From NCBI GenBank assembly GCA_022447185.1, contig JAKVAY010000046.1, forward strand, positions 1 to 64,000: a stretch of 64,000 bases of DNA, read 5' to 3'. Positions 18,630 through 27,015 of the stretch are shown here, piece after piece. The DNA comes from Fuerstiella sp. (GTDB lineage Bacteria > Planctomycetota > Planctomycetia > Planctomycetales > Planctomycetaceae). The translations under genes were made by a program, and so were the position numbers. The first letter of the stretch is position 1, and every line of letters begins with the position of its first letter. Below the pieces are notes generated by a model. The model saw only the letters and a program-made list of their open reading frames with translations. It was not told where the DNA came from and did not search any database.

Positions 18630-21490
18630 GCCAGACCTACCTTCTTAATCGAGATAACTGTGTCATGATACGCCTGCTGACCACTGATCGGATCGGGAGT
18701 GATCGGCATCAATCGATTCTGGTTCCAGCCGTTTCCAGTATTCGCGGTCCAGCGCGCCGGATCGCCATCGGATGTATCCTGCCACCACATGTTCCGCTCC
18801 CAATCGGCATCACGGTAGGTAGCCGGGTCGCTGCCAGCGAGATATGTCGTTGATCTCTCCGCAGTCGAATCATTTGGCTGGTCGAGCAAACCACTGCTAT
18901 CTCGCCGCGCCTGGGCAACATTCGTGTATTGCCAGTGTCCACAACTGTTACTCATCGCCAGTGCCTGTGGATGAATACCCTCCATTAACACAATCGGCAC
19001 CCTCATCGTAGCCACCACGCGTCGTCCGTTCGCAACCTGCAAATCGTCTCGCTTTAAGTGTGGCGACTGCTTCTCCAATTCCTGCGAATAGTATGATGTG
19101 ATCTCAATCCAGTCGCCGTTTTTCAATCCAAATCGGGAGGCGGTCTGCGGATTAATCCAGGCCGGATTCGAGTGCACGATCTCCGCCAGCCATTTCAGGT
19201 TCATGGTGCGGCCATGGTTGTGAACATTCCATTTGAAGCTGGTCATCACTAACTCGTTCTCTGCTAAATTGCGATGTTCCTGCGGCTGAAACCAAATCGG
19301 CATTTGGTCAATGTCGACCTCGTGGCCATTGTGGTTTTCGTGCCGGTTCTTCGTTTTCGTCACACCGCTGGCCGCGATCAGATCGGAACAGTCCTCGTTC
19401 CTTCCAATCTTTTGAACAAACAAACTTCGAACTTCAAACCGACGACTTGGAGTGGCAAAGCCTCGCACCGGTTTGCCGTCTTTGATGATTCCGATACCGA
19501 CACCGTCTTTCGTGATCACTCCGGTCGTTTCGTCGACACTCGCCCCGTCCATGTCGTCGTCGCTAAGTGCAATGTTGTACGGTTCATAGAATGGTTCACG
19601 ATCACCTTCCCAGGCACCTTCTTCGAGCAGGCGATCCAGGCCTCGTTTTCCAGTCGCCGGGTTCTGCGGCACGTTCGATGCCCACTGTTCCATATATTCT
19701 TCGATCGACTCCTTGTACCACTGCTCCATTCCGCCACCGATTCGCCGAGCCAGCTCGGGGAAGAATTCACGAACGTCTTTTGACTCGCCCAGAGGTTCGA
19801 TCATCGGCGTCCGCAAACCGACATACGGTTTCAGGTTGTACGATCCGCGGGCATCCAGATCCCAGCGTTCCATGTACGTCGCCCACGGCAGAACGATGTC
19901 GGCGTAGTGCGCCGTTTCGTTATAGAAGCAGTTGATACAGACGTGAAAGTTGATTAAGTCTTCATCGGTCAGCACCTGCTGAGTCAAGCTCTCTTCTGGC
20001 CAGGTCAACGGCGAATCGAGGTTGTATGTCATGTATGCCTGCAACTTTGCCCGACCCTGCAACAAATACAGGTAAATGACCTCGCCCACACGCATCCTCC
20101 TCCATACGTTGGCCAGAGGATACTCGGGGGGATCTTCCAGTACGCTCCAGGTTTTCGCACCGGGCGGCATCGGCGGTGTTTTGACCAGCGGATCGAGCCC
20201 GCTCCACGGCGACCAGCACCATCCGCCCTTCCTGCCAACACTGCCCACGATGGCATTTAACAAGTTAATCGCTCGATCGTTGTAGAAACCGTTGATGTGA
20301 GCCGAACTGCCGCGGTTGCACATCGTCGTGCAGGCCGGTCGGGCCTGTGCAAACTCGATCGCAATACGTCGGATATCCTTCGCCGCAACACCACTGATCT
20401 GCTCGGCCCATTTCGGGGTGCACGATCGCACATGGGCTCTCAACTCGTCGACAGTGACATTCGTCCAGCCGTCGATGAAGTCGGCGTCGTACAGATTTTC
20501 GTCGAGAATCACGTGGCACATCGCCAGCGCTATCGCACCGTCTGTACCGGGAAACGGCGCAAACCACTCGTCGCTGCCACCGGCTGTGTTCGACAACCGG
20601 ACATCGAATGTAACCAACTTGGCCCCGTTCTTAAAACGGCCGTTTTGAATGCGCGTCGAAAACGGCACGTGCCCCTGATGAGCTTCAAAAGCATTTGAGC
20701 CAAAATTGAGGATATACTTCGAATGCTCGACGTCGTTCAGATCCCAATCGCTCTCCCACAGGTACGTCAAGTTGGCTGCCCGTCGGTTGCCGGAACAAAG
20801 CGCACGGTGACTCAGTTGCGTTTTCGTCCCAAAGGCGTTGAGAAAGCGGGCCAGTGCGTCTTTGCTTCGCTGGCGTCCCTGATGAAAAGCAAACTCTTCA
20901 GGCTTGCCGCTCTCGCGGACCACTTTCAGTCGAGTGGCGATCTCGTCCAACGCCTCGTCCCAGGAAATCCGCTTCCATTTTCCCTCGCCACGTTTCCCGA
21001 CACGCCGCAAAGGATAAAGCAGCCGTTCGGGGTGGTACAGGTGGTTCAAGCCGGCCTGTCCACGGGCACAGAGGTGTCCACGACTGTTGGGATCGTTCGG
21101 ATTGCCTTCGATCTTGACGACGCGACCGTGTTTAACGTAACCGACGATCCCGCAGACGGTGCTGCATAACTGACACATGCCAGGCACCCGCTTGACATCT
21201 TTGTACTTGTTGCGATCGGGCCAGTTACGTTTTGCCAGTGGACCTGGCAACTGGCACACACCGGGCATCATATTGAATTCGCCCACTTCGTACGGTGTGC
21301 CCTTCAGTTTCTTCCATTTTTCAAGATCAGCCCCCAGAGGCTTGTTGCCGACGTCGGCTGGCGGCACAGCGACCGACTGCGGTCGCTGGCTGTCCTGGCA
21401 ACCGGATGTGGCGAGACCGGCCACGGCGCCCGACCCCACTGCCAGACCGAGTTCGAGAAAGCGGCGACGTGACTCACGATGACCGTTCAT
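18626..21490 (-). CDS. Tat-exported molybdopterin oxidoreductase, catalytic subunit
   Basis: A 954-residue DMSO reductase-superfamily enzyme. The start chosen is ATG 21490, preceded by GAGG, and it opens directly with the Tat signal HRESRRRFLELGLAVGS; an alternative start at 21553 would add 21 residues. An N-terminal [4Fe-4S] motif is at C106, C109, C113 and C141 (C-x2-C-x3-C-x27-C), followed by the Mo-bis-MGD region. The likely Mo ligand is C232 in RALCSGNRRAA, as in polysulfide/thiosulfate/tetrathionate and nitrate-type members with Cys rather than Ser. The Fe-S subunit lies 14 bases upstream and the chaperone gene overlaps its end. The substrate cannot be read from the sequence. Confidence 0.93.
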   Translation of the reverse strand: MNGHRESRRRFLELGLAVGSGAVAGLATSGCQDSQRPQSVAVPPADVGNKPLGADLEKWKKLKGTPYEVGEFNMMPGVCQLPGPLAKRNWPDRNKYKDVKRVPGMCQLCSTVCGIVGYVKHGRVVKIEGNPNDPNSRGHLCARGQAGLNHLYHPERLLYPLRRVGKRGEGKWKRISWDEALDEIATRLKVVRESGKPEEFAFHQGRQRSKDALARFLNAFGTKTQLSHRALCSGNRRAANLTYLWESDWDLNDVEHSKYILNFGSNAFEAHQGHVPFSTRIQNGRFKNGAKLVTFDVRLSNTAGGSDEWFAPFPGTDGAIALAMCHVILDENLYDADFIDGWTNVTVDELRAHVRSCTPKWAEQISGVAAKDIRRIAIEFAQARPACTTMCNRGSSAHINGFYNDRAINLLNAIVGSVGRKGGWCWSPWSGLDPLVKTPPMPPGAKTWSVLEDPPEYPLANVWRRMRVGEVIYLYLLQGRAKLQAYMTYNLDSPLTWPEESLTQQVLTDEDLINFHVCINCFYNETAHYADIVLPWATYMERWDLDARGSYNLKPYVGLRTPMIEPLGESKDVREFFPELARRIGGGMEQWYKESIEEYMEQWASNVPQNPATGKRGLDRLLEEGAWEGDREPFYEPYNIALSDDDMDGASVDETTGVITKDGVGIGIIKDGKPVRGFATPSRRFEVRSLFVQKIGRNEDCSDLIAASGVTKTKNRHENHNGHEVDIDQMPIWFQPQEHRNLAENELVMTSFKWNVHNHGRTMNLKWLAEIVHSNPAWINPQTASRFGLKNGDWIEITSYYSQELEKQSPHLKRDDLQVANGRRVVATMRVPIVLMEGIHPQALAMSNSCGHWQYTNVAQARRDSSGLLDQPNDSTAERSTTYLAGSDPATYRDADWERNMWWQDTSDGDPARWTANTGNGWNQNRLMPITPDPISGQQAYHDTVISIKKVGLA

Positions 21491-21503
21491 TAATGTGCGT
21501 TCC

Positions 21504-22307
21504 TCATTTTTTCCAGTTGTAGATACTGTACGCATCGGGGCTGTAGGACTCACCTTCCCGCGGCACGTCTTCTTCCACCTCGACGGACGCAGGTCCTGCG
21601 AACCACATCCGCGGACGGGTCTCTTTCTCGGGCCGCAACTGTTTCAATTCACCGTCATCGGCCTCCGCCTCGTCCATGGCCTGGTTGATTTTTGACTGCG
21701 GATCGTTCAGGTCGCCAAAGTAGAGCGCTTCCGAAGGACACGTTGGAACGCAGGCTGGTTCCATGCCGTTCTCAGTTCGGTGGTAGCAGTTGTGGCACTT
21801 CACGGCCTGACGCGCGACAGGATCGAGATAAATCGCACCGTAAGGACACACGTCAACACACGTCCCGTGCCCCGAACACACGTTGTAATCGACGGCCACA
21901 GTCCCACCGGATTCCTTGTGCAAAGCGCCACACGGACAGGCCTTGATGCAGGGTGCATCCTCGCAATGTTGACACGACATGGGGAGGAATACTCGCGCAA
22001 CCTTCGGATACTCTCCAACGTCTTTATAGATCGTCTGCCGTATGTAATGTCCAAGCGGCACATCGTTCTCAGCTTTACAGCTCACCTCGCAGCCATGACA
22101 CCCAAAACAACGGCGGGTATCGACAAACCAACCAAGCTTTTTGCCGTCATCCGGCGCTTTCATTCGCTCGCGCCAGTGTTCTTCGGACTGAAACTTATCG
22201 TCGGACGCCGAATCAGGCTCAGCTTCGACACTGGAGAGCGAAACGATCGGCAGTGCCGTGGATGACTTATTGAGAAAATCACGGCGGCTGGTATTTTTAT
22301 CCGACAT
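21504..22307 (-). CDS. Four-cluster ferredoxin subunit of the molybdoenzyme (Cys to His in cluster III)
   Basis: The electron-transfer subunit (NrfC/DmsB/PsrB type), 267 residues. It also starts with a twin-arginine stretch (TSRRDFLNKSS), unusual for a partner that normally rides on the catalytic subunit. Clusters by residue: I C67, C70, C73, C77; II C112, C115, C120, C124; III C144, H147, C150, C154; IV C171, C174, C186, C190. Position 147 is Cys in most relatives; the analogous site is Trp in NarH. A GAGG site precedes the ATG at 22307. No NrfD-type membrane protein is coded nearby. Electrons would flow between this subunit and an unknown donor in the periplasm. Confidence 0.92.
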   Translation of the reverse strand: MSDKNTSRRDFLNKSSTALPIVSLSSVEAEPDSASDDKFQSEEHWRERMKAPDDGKKLGWFVDTRRCFGCHGCEVSCKAENDVPLGHYIRQTIYKDVGEYPKVARVFLPMSCQHCEDAPCIKACPCGALHKESGGTVAVDYNVCSGHGTCVDVCPYGAIYLDPVARQAVKCHNCYHRTENGMEPACVPTCPSEALYFGDLNDPQSKINQAMDEAEADDGELKQLRPEKETRPRMWFAGPASVEVEEDVPREGESYSPDAYSIYNWKK

Positions 22308-23353
22308 GGCGATACCTCGACGGTGTCTGCATCAGACTGCAGAAAGAAACGCTCAGTCAACTGCTCATCTTGACAGCACGACCGCACCGTCAGCAGTCCG
22401 AGCGCAAGTGTCACAAACGAAACAACAAGCTCGGCCAATTACGTAAAAAGAAGTCACGTAAATGGAAGAGAGAAACAGCCGAGGGGTGGATCGTATTGCA
22501 TCGAAATCTCGCACGTCACAGGTCACAACTTTGCTTGTGCAAATTGGTGGCCTCCGATTTACAGCTATTTTCAAGTTCACTGATTACGATGTCAACCAAG
22601 CAAATCAACCACTCACGTTTTGGCAAATATCGCAGGAGGCAATAAACTCGCTTATCGAGTTCGAAACCCATGGTAAAATTGCCTGCAAGAAAACGGTGGC
22701 ATCGATCTCTGGACTTCCCACCGTTGGTAAGTCACGTCGGTGCATCAATGGATGTAAGATCGTGAAGGACCAAACTTCACAAGATTGGAACTCTTTCTGT
22801 CTCACGTGATGATGCGCAACAGTTTTCGGTACCGTAAACCGCTGCAGCTGTATTCGACGACAGCACAGTCCTGCTGATCAATATTCCGCTCTGCCTTCGC
22901 GCGTAGCCGGTGTCGTCGTTGCAGGGAATACTCGTCGTGACCACAGAACGAACAGTCCTTTGTTGCGGACGTGAATCGCGGAACAGACTGCATGGACCGC
23001 CACTGAAGCAGTTTTGACGTTCGCGTTTGGTCAGAATCGTCTCGAAATCTGCGAGTGATGCTCCACGTCAACAAACCACCATAATCCCGAACTGTCCTGG
23101 TATACCGAAAGGACGTCGCGGTGGAAAAACCTGACGCCAACGGTTTCGATGCTGTCGAGTTATCTCGTCAAAAACAGGCTGTGAATAAAGTGCTGCGTAG
23201 AGTAATACGATGGCCACGCCGACGATTGTCGGTGGTCGAATGCTGATTTATACCTCCCGTCGGCATCGACTGCATCAGGAATGATGCTGGAGAAGAATAA
23301 AGCAGACAGGCGTCCGACACTGTTTAAGTTATGGAGCTGTTCGGAGAACAGAT
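22308..23353. other. Long intergenic region, no supported gene
   Basis: About 1045 bases between the divergent Fe-S subunit and the sulfatase. Frames of 60-115 codons exist on both strands but none has a recognised motif, a good ribosome site or sensible composition. No hairpin or repeat stood out. It is large enough to have held a gene, possibly a lost anchor subunit, but no remnant of NrfD was visible. Confidence 0.4.
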
Positions 23354-24949
23354 ATGCGTTGCTGTGGTCCGATTCTGTGGATGATATTTCCCCTGGCAGT
23401 GGTCCACTCCGCTGAACGCCCAAACATTATGGTGATTTTGGCGGACGACCTGGGATATTCCGATCTGGGATGCTATGGAGGCGAGATTCGAACTCCGAAC
23501 CTGGATGCACTGGCCTCAAACGGACTACGATTCACTCAGTTTTACAACACAGCACGCTGTTGGCCGACACGTGCTGCGTTGCTCACTGGTTACTACGCTC
23601 AACAGGTACGCCGAGACTCCCTGCCCGACCTCGAGGGTGGCACACAACGGGATCGTCCCAACTGGGCGCCGCTACTTCCAATAATGCTTAAACAAATCGG
23701 CTACCGCAGCTATCACTCCGGAAAATGGCATATCGACGGAATGCCGATTAAGAACGGATTTGATCGATCTTACATAGTGCGCGACCATAATCGATTCTTC
23801 AATCCGGAACATCTGGTCGAGGATGATGTTCGAATTGCTCCGATCCCGCGAGGCACCGATTTTTACGCATCAGATGCAATCGCCGATCACGCTGTTAACT
23901 GCCTCCGGGAACATCAGCAACAGCATCCCGACCGTCCATTTTTTCACTTTCTGGCATTTACCGCCCCACATTTCCCTCTGCACGCCCCTGCTGAAGATGT
24001 GGCCCGGTACAAAGACCATTATTTGAAAGGCTGGGAATATTTTCGGGAAGCACGAGCGAATCAGCAAAGGCGTATCGGATTTTTTTCGGTACAGCTCTCA
24101 GCTGTTGAACGACAACTTGGTCCGCCCTACGACTTCCCCACGCATGTTGACATTCTGGGACCTGGCGAAGTCAACCGACCGTTTCTGTGGGAGTCACTGA
24201 CGGAACAACAACGCATTTTTCAGGCCGACAAGATGACCGTCCATGCTGCGATGATCGATCGTATGGATCAACAGATCGGAAGAGTGATTGACCAGCTTCG
24301 TGCCATGCGTACTCTGGATAACACTCTGATTCTGTTTCTGTCTGACAACGGCGCAAGCGCGGAAATCATGGTTCGGGGTGATGGACACAATCCTGACGCA
24401 ACACCGGGATCAGCGGATAGCTATCTGTGTCTGGGACCCGGCTGGTCGACAATGTGTAATACGCCGTTTCGCCGCCACAAAACATGGGTTCACGAAGGTG
24501 GTATTTCTACACCGTTGATTGCTCACTGGCCTGACGGTATTCAACAAAAAAATGAACTTCGCCACGCGCTCGGACATGTGATCGATATTGTGCCCACAGT
24601 TCTGGACATTGCTGAAGTCGGAGCGATCACCGACATCGACGGGACGCCTGTTCCAACACGACCTGGAAACAGTTTGTTGCCGGCATTTGCATCCCCGAAC
24701 TCAGAAGTCCACGAATCGCTGTGGTGGATGCATGAGGGACATCGAGCTTTTCGGTCAGGTAACTGGAAACTGGTTGCCGCAAAAGGAGACCCATGGGCAC
24801 TGTACAACCTTGCAGATGACCGTGGGGAGCAGCATGATCTGTCCACTCGAAACCCCGACATCACGGAAGACCTTGCCTCAGCCTGGGAAATCACTGCTCA
24901 GGAGTTTCGTGATCTTTATCCACAGGAGTCAGTGAAGGTTCAACAATGA
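23354..24949 (+). CDS. Arylsulfatase family protein
   Basis: A secreted type I sulfatase, 531 residues. A short signal peptide (LWMIFPLAVVHSA, cut near residue 20) is followed by RPNIMVILADDLGYSDLGCYGG with the metal-binding DD. The formylglycine site is C69-W-P-T-R73 in NTARCWPTRAALLTG. Further hallmarks are GYRSYHSGKWH, AFTAPHFPLH, FLSDNGASAE, and VHEGGISTPLIAHWP, with the C-terminal RSGNWKLVAAKGDPWALYNLADD. All expected catalytic residues appear intact. An anaerobic or FGE-type maturase must act elsewhere. GGAG precedes the ATG. The stop overlaps the next start by four bases (ATGA), coupling it to the epimerase-type gene. Confidence 0.95.
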   Translation: MRCCGPILWMIFPLAVVHSAERPNIMVILADDLGYSDLGCYGGEIRTPNLDALASNGLRFTQFYNTARCWPTRAALLTGYYAQQVRRDSLPDLEGGTQRDRPNWAPLLPIMLKQIGYRSYHSGKWHIDGMPIKNGFDRSYIVRDHNRFFNPEHLVEDDVRIAPIPRGTDFYASDAIADHAVNCLREHQQQHPDRPFFHFLAFTAPHFPLHAPAEDVARYKDHYLKGWEYFREARANQQRRIGFFSVQLSAVERQLGPPYDFPTHVDILGPGEVNRPFLWESLTEQQRIFQADKMTVHAAMIDRMDQQIGRVIDQLRAMRTLDNTLILFLSDNGASAEIMVRGDGHNPDATPGSADSYLCLGPGWSTMCNTPFRRHKTWVHEGGISTPLIAHWPDGIQQKNELRHALGHVIDIVPTVLDIAEVGAITDIDGTPVPTRPGNSLLPAFASPNSEVHESLWWMHEGHRAFRSGNWKLVAAKGDPWALYNLADDRGEQHDLSTRNPDITEDLASAWEITAQEFRDLYPQESVKVQQ

Positions 24950-26007
24950 GACAGATTGACAGAGGTCGACCAGTGATGGTAACCGGTGCAACCGGTTACG
25001 TTGCCGGTCATATCGTAAACCGTCTGCTGGAACAGGGATTCGTTGTACACGCAGCGGTTCGTAACCCCGACAACGCGGAAAAACTGAACTATCTGAGGGC
25101 TCTGGCGAACCGCACACCTGGCCATATTTACTTTTTCAGGTCCGATTTACTCGAAGTCGGTTCGTATTCAGAGGCGATGCAGTCATGCGAACTGGTGTTT
25201 CATACCGCGTCGCCGTGTCAACTTTCCGTAGAGAATCCACAGAAGGATCTGGTTGATCCTGCACTGATAGGAACTCGCAACGTTTTGAAGGAAGCATGTC
25301 GAACAGAATCAGTCAAAAGAGTCGTAGTCACCAGCAGTTGCGCGGCGATCTACGGAGACACAGCCGATGTAGAATTCACGACGAACAACAAATTCAGCGA
25401 AGCCGACTGGAATACGACGTCATCATTGAGCCACCAGCCGTATTCATACTCAAAACAACTAGCTGAACACGAAGCATGGAAGATCGCACGGACGCAGCAA
25501 CGATGGGATCTGATTACGATTAACCCTTCAATGATCGTCGGTCCAGGAATCAGTCCGCACGCGACATCCGCTTCGTTTGACTTTATGAAAAAATTTGGCG
25601 ACGGGAGTATGAAGTCCGGAGTGCCCGATTTCGGAATCGGAATTGTGGATGTTACTGACGTCGCTGAGGCTCATATCAAAGCTGGATTCACACCGTCCGC
25701 CAGCGGCCGCTATCTTGTTTCCGCAGACAATACCAGCTTCGCGGAAGTTGGCCGAATCCTTCGAAATCACTTTGGCGATACCTGGCCGTTTCCGAGGAAG
25801 ACAGTGCCAAAATTACTGGTGTGGCTCGCAGGACCAATCGTGGATAAGACGTTGACTCGGAAAATGGTGTGGCGAAACGTCGGACATTCAATGCGTGCGG
25901 ATAACAGCAGAAGTGTACGGGAGTTGGGCCTGAAGTATCGTCCGTTCGAAGTGTCACTCATCCGTTTTTTTCAGCAGATTGCTGATGCTGGTCTCATCAG
26001 CAGATGA
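24946..26007 (+). CDS. NAD-dependent epimerase/dehydratase (dihydroflavonol reductase-like)
   Basis: A 353-residue extended short-chain dehydrogenase. The dinucleotide-binding motif is GATGYVAG, HTASPCQL follows, and the catalytic YxxxK is in QPYSYSKQLAEHE; the Ser is in VVTSSCAAIYGD. The C-terminal half resembles dihydroflavonol 4-reductase and cinnamoyl-CoA reductase-like proteins, whose bacterial substrates are usually unknown. It is translationally coupled to a sulfatase and followed by a 3-hydroxyacyl-CoA dehydrogenase-like gene, so it may act on a desulfated sugar or aromatic alcohol; that is inference. Confidence 0.9.
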   Translation: MRQIDRGRPVMVTGATGYVAGHIVNRLLEQGFVVHAAVRNPDNAEKLNYLRALANRTPGHIYFFRSDLLEVGSYSEAMQSCELVFHTASPCQLSVENPQKDLVDPALIGTRNVLKEACRTESVKRVVVTSSCAAIYGDTADVEFTTNNKFSEADWNTTSSLSHQPYSYSKQLAEHEAWKIARTQQRWDLITINPSMIVGPGISPHATSASFDFMKKFGDGSMKSGVPDFGIGIVDVTDVAEAHIKAGFTPSASGRYLVSADNTSFAEVGRILRNHFGDTWPFPRKTVPKLLVWLAGPIVDKTLTRKMVWRNVGHSMRADNSRSVRELGLKYRPFEVSLIRFFQQIADAGLISR

Positions 26008-26058
26008 CTGACACCGCACCGACACATTCTCTTTAATTCACCAGAACTGCGGAGACAG

Positions 26059-26979
26059 ATGATGGCCATCCAAACAATCAAACGTGTGCTCGTCGTAGGC
26101 GGCGGAACGATGGGCCAGCAGATCAGTCTTCAGTGTGCTGCGCACGGATTTTCAGTCGTTCTCAATGACGTCTCAGATGAACAGCTTTCACTGGCTCGGA
26201 CTTCTTTGGTGAAATTTGCCACGCAGATGGCAGCGGAATTGCAACTGCCGCAATCGGAGATCGATGAGGCGCTGAACAGGATTGAATGGATCGCCGACCC
26301 TGCCGCTGCGGCTGAAGATGTCGATCTGTTGATTGAATCGGTTCCGGAAGATGTGTGGCTGAAACGTCGAATATTCGCACAGTTTGACGGCTTGTGTCCG
26401 TTGCATACGCTGTTTACGACGAACACATCCACACTGCTTCCAAAAGAGCTGGCGAAGCACTCAAAACGTCCACGACAGTTCGCCGCTCTGCATTTTCATC
26501 CCAATGTGTGGGATTCCAACTTCGTTGATGTGATGCCGGCCACAGCAGCCGATCCTGAACTCGCAGACATCCTTCGCAAATTCGCGCTGGCCATTGGCCA
26601 GAATCCAATTATGTTCGAACGGGAGTCCCGAGGTTACATCATTAATCGATTTCTGTTCGGAATATTTCGCCAGGCCCTTTCAATGTCAGCGCAGGATATT
26701 GCGTCACCTGAGGAGATTGACCGCGCCTTCACTGGTGTTCTCAATACCGATGCAGCACCGTTCCGCATAATGGACCGCGTCGGACTGGACACAATGCTGT
26801 CCATCAATAAGTTTTGGTGTAAACGGCTGCTGTACCTGCCACGACTGGACCCAACCTTTCGTCGAAATCAAAAACTGCTTGAATCCTACGTGGCACGGGG
26901 ACATTTAGGAGTCAAAGCAGGGCGTGGATTTTACCAGTATCCAGAATCTAAGACGGACGGTCAGTCTTCCCACAAGTGA
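26059..26979 (+). CDS. 3-hydroxyacyl-CoA dehydrogenase family protein
   Basis: A 306-residue NAD-dependent dehydrogenase with VLVVGGGTMGQQIS (GxGxMG) near the N-terminus, a second part of the Rossmann fold in DVDLLIESVPEDVWLKRRIF, and the catalytic His in FAALHFHPN. The C-terminal helical domain has GYIINRFLFG and AGRGFYQYP. The HFHPN segment differs from the more usual HFFNP, so the substrate may not be a CoA ester. Two consecutive ATG codons at 26059 and 26062 are possible starts; GGAGA lies just upstream. Fifty bases separate it from the epimerase gene. Confidence 0.9.
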   Translation: MMAIQTIKRVLVVGGGTMGQQISLQCAAHGFSVVLNDVSDEQLSLARTSLVKFATQMAAELQLPQSEIDEALNRIEWIADPAAAAEDVDLLIESVPEDVWLKRRIFAQFDGLCPLHTLFTTNTSTLLPKELAKHSKRPRQFAALHFHPNVWDSNFVDVMPATAADPELADILRKFALAIGQNPIMFERESRGYIINRFLFGIFRQALSMSAQDIASPEEIDRAFTGVLNTDAAPFRIMDRVGLDTMLSINKFWCKRLLYLPRLDPTFRRNQKLLESYVARGHLGVKAGRGFYQYPESKTDGQSSHK

Positions 26980-26991
26980 CCGGACACCGTA

Positions 26992-27010
26992 TCCGTGTGT
27001 ACCACACGGA
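26992..27010. terminator. Hairpin between convergent genes
   Basis: TCCGTGTG (26992-26999) and CACACGGA (27003-27010) are perfect reverse complements around a three-base loop (TAC). It lies between the 3' ends of the convergent dehydrogenase and amylase genes. A bidirectional terminator is likely, though no long T-run follows. Confidence 0.55.
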
Positions 27011-27015
27011 ATGAC

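Noticed and set aside
22160-22438. Minus-strand frame starting with a hydrophobic segment and overlapping the Fe-S subunit start
   Set aside because: It needs a TTG start, and the rest is an out-of-frame copy of the Fe-S subunit N-terminus; a true leader membrane peptide is not supported.
22462-22809. Plus-strand reading frame of 115 codons in the long gap before the sulfatase
   Set aside because: Composition is irregular, no motif is recognised and no ribosome binding site fits; taken as chance.
22802-23140. Minus-strand frame of 112 codons in the same gap
   Set aside because: The protein is rich in Ser, Arg and Thr without pattern and lacks a plausible start site.
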